From contig CAZJQS010000012.1 in NCBI GenBank assembly GCA_964548175.1, forward strand, positions 1 through 64,000: a stretch of DNA of 64,000 bases, read 5' to 3'. Of the stretch, positions 18,279-26,738 are shown in pieces (position 1 is the first letter of the stretch; each line of letters starts with the position of its first letter). The notes under the pieces were generated by a model. That model was given only the letters and a program-made list of their open reading frames with translations. It ran no database searches and had not been told where the DNA came from. This DNA is from JANQPA01 sp964548175. Lineage in GTDB: Bacteria > Bacteroidota > Bacteroidia > Chitinophagales > Saprospiraceae. A program made the position numbers and the translations under genes.

Positions 18279-21200
18279 TCACTTAGGTTGGCAGTAAACA
18301 ACCATAGAACTGACGTTTTTCAATAATTCAACAGTGTTGTCATTGCTGGATTCAATCCTCCTGGTAAGCATTTTACCATCATGTTCTCCAAAGAAAGTGA
18401 CGGTACAACCCTCAGGAACATAAATGGATCCGATCCGATATTTATTCCCTCCTGTCAGGTCAGGTTCTTCTTCAGGGAGCCGAATCACCCTTTCCCAATC
18501 TTTTAACCCCAGAGCATCCAGTTCAGATACCTCGTAATAGTTTCGGAGTTCTTGGTTCTGCGGAATGGCCAGGTATTGACCGGTATAATGTGTTCCGGAA
18601 TACAGCACCACTTTATTGCTGACGGCGTAGTCCGTAGGTTCTTTACAATCGATCCTCATTGAACTCGCATTACTTGCCATTCCCCATTTAGCCAGGTTGT
18701 TGGCATTCCCTTTTAACACTGTTTTCTTCGTTCCACCAAATCGGTTATAATTCTCATTTTCAAAGAGCGTAACCGTACAGCCATCAGGGATGCGGATGGA
18801 CCGAATGGAGTTATCCCACTGATTCAACCTGCTTTTTCCCTCGTTGAGTTGAGGAATATGCGGCCATTTATAAATATTTTTCAGGCCTCTGAAGTCAGCC
18901 TGTTTATAGGCGGTCACCAGCCAGTCGGAAGGAAGCAAACGTCCAAAAACAGCATATTTGATTTTAGCATGCATATGATTGATCAACAAGGCTTTACCCA
19001 CAGCCGCGGCGCTTAGCTGCCCGTTGGTTTCCGTGGTATTCCTTACTTGTTGTTCAAAAGGAATCACATATTGCCCTGACCACTGGTAATATGGATCTAT
19101 CCATTTGTAGTATATTTTTGCGTCGTTTTCTCCTTTAAACAAGACGTATACGGACTGGTCAAAAGAACAGACCTCGGGAGCATGGGTAGACGCGGCGTTG
19201 AGTGAGATGGGAGGATAAAACTTAGCCACTGCTTCAGGAGGCAGACTGAACGCTTTTTGATCGAGGTTCAGGTAGTTCAAATTTTTTCTGCCGAAGCTTT
19301 TAAAGAAGAGCAGCAGTCGCTCCTGTCCTTCAGTATTGATATGGGTAGCTGCCGCAGGAGCAACATCTGTATTAAACCCATTCGTCAATAATCGTTCTTC
19401 GCTCCATTGAATTGCGGCCTGAAAGGCCTGCTTGCCGGTCACGTAATAAATTTTGCTGTCTCCAGGTTTGGTATAGAAGAGAAACAGTTGGTTATTGAAT
19501 ACGGTAGCTGCAGGTTTCATCCAGGAAGTCGCCACCGGGCTACCCACCCAGAAAGCCGGCGTCCAGTTATTGTTTTTATTCAAGGCCACATATTTAATAC
19601 CATGATCAGACCGGTAAATCTCTTTAAAGAAAACGTACAGATAATCCCCAAAAACGACCATTTCCACCTGCTCTAACTGTGCTTCGTCAATACCGGGGAG
19701 GTAGGCCACCTTACTGCTAAATTCATTATAGAGATCCTCTTCTAATTTGCCCTTGGCCAGTCTTGATGCTTTTAACTGCCGGTAGGCCAGGCGGCCGTCG
19801 TTAACGGGCGTCACATGCACCAGGTCACCATTGAATTCCGCCATTTCAGGTTGGGCTTCGCTAGCCAGCATCAGCATGCTGTTTTCAGCCGGATTCCAAT
19901 CCGAGCCTACAGCGGGCGGAACCAAAGTCATGTTCTTTTTACAATCTTCAGGATCATCGACCAAGCAATAGACCACCCTGGGTGCTTCTCCGAGATAGCC
20001 TTCCGTGCTGATGCCATCCCATTTAAACAAGGGCAGATCCCAGCGTTTGGTAGCGAAGACCACCCACAATTCTATGTAAATGCCCACTTCCCCGCTTAGA
20101 GCGGTGTATTCACTATTGACCCCATATTGAAAAACATACTGATTTTGATCTTCAAATTCGGGGGATTCATCTGAGATAAAAACTTCGCTGGAAAAGTTCA
20201 TTGCAGATTCCAGCAGCAATAAGCGGCAATATACCCCGACCTCCAGGATGATGACGTCAACGCCGGCCTGGGCAAAAGCTTCTGCAGCTACTTTTGGCCG
20301 GTAAAAGCCATAAGCATTTAAGGGGTCAGAGTTGATATCAAAATCCAATCCTGCAGAAAAACGCGTACCGGCTTTTACCGTCACGGGAATAAGCCCGACT
20401 ATGAAGGTGGATTGATAGGAAAGCTCTTCACTCCTTTCCAGCCCCTTGGATTCGATCGGAACGTGCTGGTCGGAACTAATGGGCACACCCAATGAAAAGC
20501 CGTTCACTTTGGCGCTAACGGTTCTGTTGGGCTTCCCACCCTCCACCGGAGCTTCTACATAACTGGAAAAGTCAACGAGCGTAGTTTTCATTCCGAAGAT
20601 ATAAACTCCGGCTTGTGCTTCGTTTGTCATGGCTACCCCAAAATCCTTATCGCCTTGCAATGTCTGCCGGCCTTCCATATATATAGCGAAGAGCTCTTCC
20701 TTTCCCTCAAGTTCTTTAAAAGAATTGGTTTCCTCTTTGGCTACCCGAGGAAGGTCCCTGGTTATGATGTTCGGGCGGATTTTAAATACCTTCTTCAAGC
20801 GCTCATTGCGGTCAGGGTAGGCCTGCTGCCTGTATAAAAAACGTTTTCTGAGGGGCTCCGCAGAATAAACAGGTTCCAGATAACGGCCCTCTTTTTTTAA
20901 GCGTTCAATAGTCTTCACTTTCTGAATGGAATCGGTGCGAAACTGTTGATATTGACGGTTAAGAGTGGATTGAATAACCGGAGACAAAGGGATCTCGTAG
21001 GTTTTTGTGGTATCTAGGGTTAGGCTGTCATCGAGGGAATACCCTTGAGCGTTAAGCCTGCGCTCCAGTTCGTTAATATAATCATAATACTGCCGGGCCG
21101 GCACTTTGGCGTATTCGTCTTCGCCAACCTGGATAATGATTTCTTCATCTCCACTCACCGGTTCTTTCGTTACCGGGTCGAGGTATTCGAAGCGCTGCGC

Positions 21201-22193
21201 CACCGGCCGGATGGGATTTCGCCCGGGCAGTTGCCCCTGAGGCGGGCGAAAGCGCATTCTATTGACTGTCGGATGCTCCTTGTCTACTTTTTGTCCGAGT
21301 TTAGGAGGCTTTACGGTCATATCTTTGGTATCGTAATCCATTTTCACCTCACTCCAGTACATGCCGTCTTTGGAAGGTATTAGCTCCTTCCGTCCGAGGG
21401 TGATCTGTGCAGCGCCCGGGGATTCATCACGACGTTTTTGAGCTTCCGCTTCTTTCCGGGCTTTTTCCATGGCCTCTCTTTTAGCCCGCTCCGCGGCATC
21501 CATGGCGGCCTCCGGATACAAGATGAGGATGTGTACTTCGAGCTCAAAGGCGCCCGCATTCGCCACTGCGACGATCCAGTTGTTGCCTGCGTTCAAATCT
21601 GCTTGTTGAACATCGTAGGATAGTTTGATCGGGCTGCGGCCTCGCAGGGTCTGATAAGTACTGCCGTCGGGCCCTATCAGTTTGACCGAAAAATTTCGGG
21701 TGGCGGGCGTCCATTCGACGGTTGCCTCGATCTCTCCGGTCTCCTTAATGTTCAGCGCTATTTCTTCGACTTCATGCGAGCCCAGGGTCAATGTTTTTTC
21801 GATACGCCCCTGGGGCGGTTCTTTTTCTTTTGGCTGAAAAGACCAGCTCACTTTTGCCCGGGCAGTTTTGGAAAAGCCAAAATGGCGGAGGGCGATTTTA
21901 AATCCTTTTTTATTCAACAGTTCGTGTTCGCTGATTGCATACTGCATATGTAACTTTCCTTTTCCGTCCTTTCGGCTACAGTACTTCAGCTCACCCGTCC
22001 GATAAAGCATCAGTCCGATCTCCAATTGCGGATCTTCGGTTTCAGCGGTAATCGTCAGCACGCCCGGCGCCTGTATGGGTAATTGTTGCGTCCAGCTACG
22101 GTCGGCCGGCAGCTGAATGGTGAGGGTATGATTTAAAGTCGGTTCGGTATGGTGCGTTAAGGCTTCCGAGAACAGCGGCAGGAAGGTCCCCAC
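18279..22193 (-). CDS. large secreted protein with lectin-like propeller and C-terminal beta/gamma-crystallin-like repeats
   Basis: 1304 residues from GTG 22193. The true start is probably ATG 22244, which reads MN, then TAG, then LTIHAVFRFGLLILVG into a clear signal peptide; codon 3 is thus an in-frame amber. N-terminal beta-sandwich repeats (~20-220) resemble pre-peptidase domains (LTITAETEDPQLEIGLML). A Lys/Glu-rich helix (EAMEKARKEAEAQKRR) follows. The middle (~480-760) is beta-rich with no family recognised. Residues ~800-1080 look like a fucose-lectin-type propeller (YVFFKEI, LFLFYTKPG, RLLLFFKSFG, VYVLFKGEND). Two or three beta/gamma-crystallin-like units close the protein (IPDGCTVTLFENENYNRF; VPEGCTVTFFGEHDGK). 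Function unknown; surface or matrix role is plausible. Confidence 0.7.
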   Translation of the reverse strand: MGTFLPLFSEALTHHTEPTLNHTLTIQLPADRSWTQQLPIQAPGVLTITAETEDPQLEIGLMLYRTGELKYCSRKDGKGKLHMQYAISEHELLNKKGFKIALRHFGFSKTARAKVSWSFQPKEKEPPQGRIEKTLTLGSHEVEEIALNIKETGEIEATVEWTPATRNFSVKLIGPDGSTYQTLRGRSPIKLSYDVQQADLNAGNNWIVAVANAGAFELEVHILILYPEAAMDAAERAKREAMEKARKEAEAQKRRDESPGAAQITLGRKELIPSKDGMYWSEVKMDYDTKDMTVKPPKLGQKVDKEHPTVNRMRFRPPQGQLPGRNPIRPVAQRFEYLDPVTKEPVSGDEEIIIQVGEDEYAKVPARQYYDYINELERRLNAQGYSLDDSLTLDTTKTYEIPLSPVIQSTLNRQYQQFRTDSIQKVKTIERLKKEGRYLEPVYSAEPLRKRFLYRQQAYPDRNERLKKVFKIRPNIITRDLPRVAKEETNSFKELEGKEELFAIYMEGRQTLQGDKDFGVAMTNEAQAGVYIFGMKTTLVDFSSYVEAPVEGGKPNRTVSAKVNGFSLGVPISSDQHVPIESKGLERSEELSYQSTFIVGLIPVTVKAGTRFSAGLDFDINSDPLNAYGFYRPKVAAEAFAQAGVDVIILEVGVYCRLLLLESAMNFSSEVFISDESPEFEDQNQYVFQYGVNSEYTALSGEVGIYIELWVVFATKRWDLPLFKWDGISTEGYLGEAPRVVYCLVDDPEDCKKNMTLVPPAVGSDWNPAENSMLMLASEAQPEMAEFNGDLVHVTPVNDGRLAYRQLKASRLAKGKLEEDLYNEFSSKVAYLPGIDEAQLEQVEMVVFGDYLYVFFKEIYRSDHGIKYVALNKNNNWTPAFWVGSPVATSWMKPAATVFNNQLFLFYTKPGDSKIYYVTGKQAFQAAIQWSEERLLTNGFNTDVAPAAATHINTEGQERLLLFFKSFGRKNLNYLNLDQKAFSLPPEAVAKFYPPISLNAASTHAPEVCSFDQSVYVLFKGENDAKIYYKWIDPYYQWSGQYVIPFEQQVRNTTETNGQLSAAAVGKALLINHMHAKIKYAVFGRLLPSDWLVTAYKQADFRGLKNIYKWPHIPQLNEGKSRLNQWDNSIRSIRIPDGCTVTLFENENYNRFGGTKKTVLKGNANNLAKWGMASNASSMRIDCKEPTDYAVSNKVVLYSGTHYTGQYLAIPQNQELRNYYEVSELDALGLKDWERVIRLPEEEPDLTGGNKYRIGSIYVPEGCTVTFFGEHDGKMLTRRIESSNDNTVELLKNVSSMVVYCQPK

Positions 22194-22422
22194 TAAAATA
22201 AGAAGCCCAAAGCGAAAGACAGCATGAATAGTTAACTAGTTCATGGCCTTGGTTTTTGGTTAACGAATGGGGTCGGCATTACCGGCCATTTTTTGATAGT
22301 GAGGAAAATAAAGGTCAACAATAGATGGACAACCACCGCAGATTGGACGATCGGGGCGAGTGGTCTTGTTTGATCAGGATATGGGTTTGGGGGGACTTTT
22401 TCAATGATAATAGTCAGTGTGA

Positions 22423-22463
22423 GGGGTTTTGTAAAAAGTCAGTTGGTCTTTTTACACAATCCC
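22423..22463. repeat. minimal MITE-like element (TIRs only)
   Basis: GGGGTTTTGTAAAAAGTC at 22423-22440 is followed almost at once by the inverted end (complement of GGGATTGTGTAAAAAGACC). It is the same TIR as the 180-bp elements but lacks flanks and central palindrome. It lies between the membrane coiled-coil gene stop (22497) and the upstream gene. Confidence 0.7.
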
Positions 22464-22496
22464 AGGACTTTGGGTGAACGAAGCTGCAACTCCCCT

Positions 22497-23855
22497 TTAC
22501 TGGTTGTGGATGATGGCGGAAATGTACCAGCCGCTTCGGCCTTCAGGGTTTTCGAAGACCAGGATCAGGCTGCTGCCGGACTTGTGGTATTCTACAAAGA
22601 TGGACTCGGGAAATTGTTGTTCCATTTGGGCGAAGGTAAGATTCGATTTTCCGGAGGTATACAGGACGTTGAAGTTAATGTTGCTGGCGGATGCAAAATC
22701 CACATCGTAGATATAGCGATCATAGTATTCCTGGAAAGTCAGGGAAACGGGCTGGCCGTCGATATCTCCCCATACGTAATCCGTGGAATCCGTCAGGATA
22801 TCCTTCATTTCTGCATTGGTGAAGGAGTAGCCCTGCGCCTGCAGGCCGAAAGGAAAAAAGCGCACCCCCTTTTTCGGGTGAAAATACTTTTCCGCCATCC
22901 GGCTGAAGTTTTTTCTTTGGATATACGTCATGGCGTAGCCCGGTCGGGCGCCGAGGACGCGCTCGGCCTGTTCGGGATCCAGCAGGTTGGGTTCCGGTTT
23001 GGGTTCTTCTTTCTTCTTTTCCTCAACGACCTCCTCCTCCGGTTCCTCCTCCACCTCTGCATTGCGGATGGAAGATTCGGCGATCATTTCCTCGACCAGG
23101 GCGGAAACGTTATATTCGTCGCCCTGTCCTTCCGGGGGCGTCTCCAGGCGTTCCTGAGGTGGTAAGGCGGAAGTCTCTTCCGTTTCGGTATTGCTTTCGG
23201 CCGGTTCCGCTTCTTCTTCAGCCGGATCATCCAGGCCCAGTTTGGCGCGCATTTCGCTGGTTTTATCCTTGGCAGCAGCGGTTTGGCTGCCGTTGCCCCG
23301 CAGCAACAAGATGAAGCAGAAGATGAGGACGAGGCCCAGGGCGCCGGCCAGTCCCCACAGCCATTTTTGCTGGAGGGCGGCGGTTTGCTGGAAATTGGTT
23401 TTCAGGAGTTCGACGTCGTTATTGAATTTCAGCTGGTTGTCGTTGAGGGTGGTGACGTCGTTGTGGACGGTGCGATTGACTTTTGCGACGGCTTCCTGGA
23501 AGCTGGCGGCATGTTCCAGATAAGCATTTCGGAGGAGGGCTAGTTCGGCGGGCAGGTGTTGGCCTTTTTCGTGCAGGTCGGTCAGCATCAGGACGACCTG
23601 TTGGAGTTCGGCCGACAGCTCGGCGGTTTGCTGCCGGTAGGGCTGCAGGCCCGCTTCCAGTTGGCCGCGCTGCTCTTCATCGAGTTCTTGCAGCAGCGCT
23701 TCCAATCCCGATCGGGGATCGGTTTGGCGGAGGGCCTCAGCTTTTTCGTGCAGGGCATGGGTGGCAGTGACGGCTTGCTGCAGCAGTTGCTGGGCCATAC
23801 TCTCCTGCGAGAACGAGTCCTGCTCGGACTGGGTGTTGGTGATTTGGTCAGACAT
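22497..23855 (-). CDS. single-pass membrane protein: cytoplasmic coiled coil, acidic linker, extracytoplasmic C-terminal domain
   Basis: Start chosen at ATG 23855 (MSDQITNTQSEQDSF); the track-length start at 23939 would add an Arg-rich leader and run through the hairpin at 23876. Residues ~10-165 form a Gln/Leu-rich coiled coil, ~170-195 one membrane helix (WLWGLAGALGLVLIFCFILL). Residues ~200-300 are acidic, very low complexity (EEEAEPAESNTETEE). Residues ~310-452 form a globular domain (MAEKYFHPKKGVRFFPFG ... VWGDIDGQPVSLTFQEYYDR ... WYISAIIHNQ). The last domain recalls the conserved module of Firmicutes lipoproteins with HPEKGVRFSPY and GIIHDxW motifs. Function unknown. Confidence 0.65.
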   Translation of the reverse strand: MSDQITNTQSEQDSFSQESMAQQLLQQAVTATHALHEKAEALRQTDPRSGLEALLQELDEEQRGQLEAGLQPYRQQTAELSAELQQVVLMLTDLHEKGQHLPAELALLRNAYLEHAASFQEAVAKVNRTVHNDVTTLNDNQLKFNNDVELLKTNFQQTAALQQKWLWGLAGALGLVLIFCFILLLRGNGSQTAAAKDKTSEMRAKLGLDDPAEEEAEPAESNTETEETSALPPQERLETPPEGQGDEYNVSALVEEMIAESSIRNAEVEEEPEEEVVEEKKKEEPKPEPNLLDPEQAERVLGARPGYAMTYIQRKNFSRMAEKYFHPKKGVRFFPFGLQAQGYSFTNAEMKDILTDSTDYVWGDIDGQPVSLTFQEYYDRYIYDVDFASASNINFNVLYTSGKSNLTFAQMEQQFPESIFVEYHKSGSSLILVFENPEGRSGWYISAIIHNQ

Positions 23856-23875
23856 TTTCCCCCTAATTAGTTTTA

Positions 23876-23914
23876 CAATACTATTCAAGCGCCGACGGCG
23901 CCTGAATAGTATTG
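23876..23914. other. 18-bp hairpin with 3-nt loop upstream of the coiled-coil gene
   Basis: Arms 23876-23893 and 23897-23914 (one mismatch), loop GAC. It lies 20 nt before ATG 23855 on the minus strand. It could be a leader structure or the terminator of the upstream transcription unit. The sequence from 23915 to 24121 shows no gene. Confidence 0.6.
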
Positions 23915-24121
23915 TGCTTCCTTTTTGAGACCATCCCAAAAGGGCTTACAATAATGATGTTGATCAACTACTGTAGCGTAGAGTTTGTGTGATTTGTTAT
24001 TAGCCAGAGGAGTAAGAGCACGAGGCTCTACCCTTTTTACGGTAGGGGGGAAAAATAGTTACATGTGGAAGGAATGTATGTGTGGGAGTAAGATATGGTT
24101 TTTTGGGGAGAATGCAGTAAG

Positions 24122-24196
24122 TAAGGGATTAAATTTATCTGTAAAACGTACACCGCCGGCGGCGGTGTACGTTTTACAGATAAATTTAATCCCTTA
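24122..24196. terminator. 36-bp near-perfect palindrome overlapping a stop codon
   Basis: Arms 24122-24157 and 24161-24196 (36 bp, no mismatch seen), loop GGC. The stop codon of the HTH/TPR gene (24186-24188) and its last three codons are inside the right arm, so the mRNA 3' end folds into a very stable hairpin starting within the coding sequence. Confidence 0.8.
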
Positions 24197-25400
24197 AGTA
24201 TGCAAACCAATCCTGGAAAGTCTGTTCTTCTTCGGTTGTCAAATGCAGATGAGGGAGGACGCGGGAGAGGTTAAAGAACAAGCGAGCCTGCAGGAATTTG
24301 CCATAGTGCCCGATGGCGATCCATTTGGTGTATTTGAGCTGCCGGTTGAGGCAATCGAAACTTTTCTTATAGGATTGCTGATGAAAATAGACTTCACCCT
24401 GAATGATCTGATGCTCAACTTTTTCCTGTGGAGTCAGGAAGGTCAGCTGCAAATGATTGAAAGCTTCGACCTGGTTCAGGAATAACTGAGCCTGATCCGG
24501 CTTTTTCAATTGGAGATAAATCTCGCTCAGACGTAGTTGAGCCTTTATGAAGCTGACGGTATCTTTTCTCTCAACGGAAGAAAAGTGATTCACGGCCTGG
24601 CCGTACTGACGGGTCCCGAAAAACAACAAGCCCAGCCAATAATTCCGGTCGAGTTGTATGGGAAAAGAATCGTTTTCTTTATGCGTAATACCGGTAAAAA
24701 AGTAAGCATTCCGTCCTTTGAATTGCTGCAATTTTTGCATCAGGTGATCGGCAAAAGAAGGCTGTGCGGTTTTCATCTGTTTGAGTTTCTCGATGATACT
24801 CTGGTATTCGCCATCGCGGAGCAACCTGGAAAACTTAGGATGATCCAGGGTTTGCAGCAACTCCAGCAGGACGCCGATCAGCGACATTTGGCTTTCGCTT
24901 TCCTTTTGGTATTGAGACTGAACGAACCTAATATCATCCACGGCATTCTGGAGGGTCTTTTCAAGGTCGATGGCCGGGCCCTCCGGCGTGATGAAAATGC
25001 CCGGTTCCTTTTTTCTTTTTTCCTGCTCGATGGCCAGGAGGCGGTCTTTGATGCGGTCGTGCAACCGTTTTTTTGAGCGGTCAGACAGTGAACTGCTCAG
25101 GGAGGACGCCCCTTCCCAATACTCTTTCACACAGAAATCCCTGTAATCTTTGTATTCGCCATAATCGCTGACGAACCGGCAAAAGTCGTTTTTTATGTCA
25201 TGGCCTACGCGGGATTTGTAGGCGCCGTGGAGGATCTTTCTCAGCGTATCGGGATTCACGTTGACGCCGTTGTGCTCATCATGAATGATGGCATGCAGAT
25301 CGGGTTTGGCGAGTCTTTCGCCAGGATGCCAGAAGCCCTTTTGGCGATGGATGACCATGGCTTTCAGCAATTCGAAATAATAGGGGTGTTCGTTTTTCAT
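24186..25400 (-). CDS. HTH-like N-terminal domain plus TPR-like C-terminus, hypothetical
   Basis: 404 residues. The first ~90 residues (HNGVNVNPDTLRKILHGAYK ... ISDYGEYKDYRDFCVKEYW in outline) have the layout of Bacteroidota regulators in which an HTH-like segment is followed by the phrase 'T...I..F.GY.....FC'. Then come a basic helical stretch (RSKKRLHDRIKDRLLAIEQE) and from ~190 paired helices reading as TPR-like repeats (KQYGQAVNHFSSVERKD-type; LRLSEIYLQLKKPDQAQLFL; IQGEVYFHQQSYKKSFDCLN). No signal peptide. Predicted cytosolic sensor or scaffold, function unknown. Confidence 0.6.
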   Translation of the reverse strand: MKNEHPYYFELLKAMVIHRQKGFWHPGERLAKPDLHAIIHDEHNGVNVNPDTLRKILHGAYKSRVGHDIKNDFCRFVSDYGEYKDYRDFCVKEYWEGASSLSSSLSDRSKKRLHDRIKDRLLAIEQEKRKKEPGIFITPEGPAIDLEKTLQNAVDDIRFVQSQYQKESESQMSLIGVLLELLQTLDHPKFSRLLRDGEYQSIIEKLKQMKTAQPSFADHLMQKLQQFKGRNAYFFTGITHKENDSFPIQLDRNYWLGLLFFGTRQYGQAVNHFSSVERKDTVSFIKAQLRLSEIYLQLKKPDQAQLFLNQVEAFNHLQLTFLTPQEKVEHQIIQGEVYFHQQSYKKSFDCLNRQLKYTKWIAIGHYGKFLQARLFFNLSRVLPHLHLTTEEEQTFQDWFAYLRD

Positions 25401-25582
25401 TTTCGCAGCTTTATCATTTATCCGGCATTTATCCGGAACTGATCCACATTCGGATGAGGAATTCTATGAATTTTGTAATGCAGACCGGAGTTAATTTAAA
25501 AATACAAAAAATCAGAAATTAATCCGGGTTCAACATGTGAACAAAATGCAAATTTTTCGTTAAGCGAAACTTTATTAAAGCT

Positions 25583-25966
25583 ATGAAAAGATCCTTCGGC
25601 ATTATTCTGATCCTGTCCTTTTTTTACTGGGTGTACATCAATCATGCGCCTTATGAAGTAGAGGACGTACAAAATGAGGTTCCCATTGTCCGGTTCGGCC
25701 CGGTAAAGGAGCAGATCGACCGGTATGTATACCGGCCGTTACTGTTTGAGGGGCAGGTGGCGGCCTCTTTTTCCATAAAGTTCCTGGGCGGCTTTTACGT
25801 ATTGAAGGACGGGGAAGGTCGCCGGTTGACCTGTATTACCCCCATAATCACACCCGCCAGTGGAACGCAGGTAAAAGTATACGGTATGCCCAAGGTGCTG
25901 TTGCGTATGGGAGGCGCCAGCAATACGGTGGTTGCCACCATTAATTATGAAATAAAGCAGTCCTGA
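25583..25966 (+). CDS. small exported or membrane-anchored protein, hypothetical
   Basis: 127 residues. The N-terminal hydrophobic helix (SFGIILILSFFYWVYI) is an uncleaved anchor or signal. The rest is beta-rich with GQVAASFSIKFLGGFYVL and ends VVATINYEIKQ, consistent with a small beta-barrel or OB-like fold. No family recognised. Followed 129 nt later by a strong terminator; single-gene unit. Confidence 0.6.
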   Translation: MKRSFGIILILSFFYWVYINHAPYEVEDVQNEVPIVRFGPVKEQIDRYVYRPLLFEGQVAASFSIKFLGGFYVLKDGEGRRLTCITPIITPASGTQVKVYGMPKVLLRMGGASNTVVATINYEIKQS

Positions 25967-26094
25967 GGTTATGATTGCTATGATTTATTAACACCTTTTT
26001 TTAGTTATACACAATCGCCATTTTTCATAAAAAACGACCCCACTCACCTAACTAACTGATTTTCAATTTAAAAAAATCACGCAGGTTTGTATTT

Positions 26095-26126
26095 CAAAAG
26101 TTTTCCACAGCTGTGGAAAACTTTTG
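26095..26126 (+). terminator. intrinsic terminator (32-bp perfect palindrome + T tract)
   Basis: Arms 26095-26110 and 26111-26126 are perfect complements; the plus strand continues CTTTTTTATTTTC. A standard rho-independent terminator for the small exported protein gene. Confidence 0.75.
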
Positions 26127-26238
26127 CTTTTTTATTTTCTATTTATATTTAGATTTATGTTGATAAAATAGTTTAGCTTTTTACGATTAGCGGCTGCGAG
26201 ATAAATAAAAGCTTACTGATCACTGATACTCAGATTAC

Positions 26239-26309
26239 TTTATCCGCCACATTTTTTAGCGGATAAACGGGCAATCATTAGGAAAAACATTATACTTTTC
26301 CTACCTTTG
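26239..26309 (+). promoter_or_regulatory. candidate Bacteroidota promoter with upstream dyad
   Basis: TACCTTTG at 26302-26309 matches the -7 box TAnnTTTG; the -33 box is weak. A dyad TTTATCCGC (26239-26247) / GCGGATAAA (26259-26267) lies upstream and may be an operator. It drives the 53-codon gene at 26393. The leader between them contains nested short stems around AAGGT..GAGGC..GCCTT..ACCTT (26335-26363). Confidence 0.4.
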
Positions 26310-26392
26310 CATTCCCTTTAAAAGTGGATTGAAAAAGGTGAGGCGAAGCCTTGTGTAACCTTGCCCGTTTAGTAATCGCAACTAAATGACCG

Positions 26393-26554
26393 ATGGAAAA
26401 GAATCAATCAAAAGACAAGAGCAGCAACAACAAAGCTAAACATACTGAACCCAAGATCAGGGAAAAAATACAGCAAAACACTGCTGCCGCCAAAGAAGTT
26501 CTTAAACTTTCGAACGTCAACTCTACAAGCCTGCAGGGCAAAAAATTCCGATAG
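26393..26554 (+). CDS. 53-residue basic small protein, unannotated
   Basis: ATG 26393 to TAG 26554. Highly charged and soluble (MEKNQSKDKSSNNKAKHTEP ... ending LQGKKFR), no hydrophobic segment, one predicted helix around IREKIQQNTAAAKEVLKL. Downstream of a promoter-like sequence and a structured leader. The minus strand also has a 69-codon frame here, but that one starts in the AT-rich gap and has a weaker composition. No family recognised. Confidence 0.45.
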   Translation: MEKNQSKDKSSNNKAKHTEPKIREKIQQNTAAAKEVLKLSNVNSTSLQGKKFR

Positions 26555-26738
26555 TCTTCATTCCGGAACTGCCTTCGCTTTTCTTTCCATGAGTTAAGCG
26601 TAATTTGCTTCATTTTACCTCAATGTTATCGGAAGGTAAAATTATCTTTCTTGTTATTATCAACATCATTGGGTTTTTTCCTATTTTAACCGATCATTTA
26701 TAACACACTGCCCATAACACAAAAATCCCCTCAGTTGG

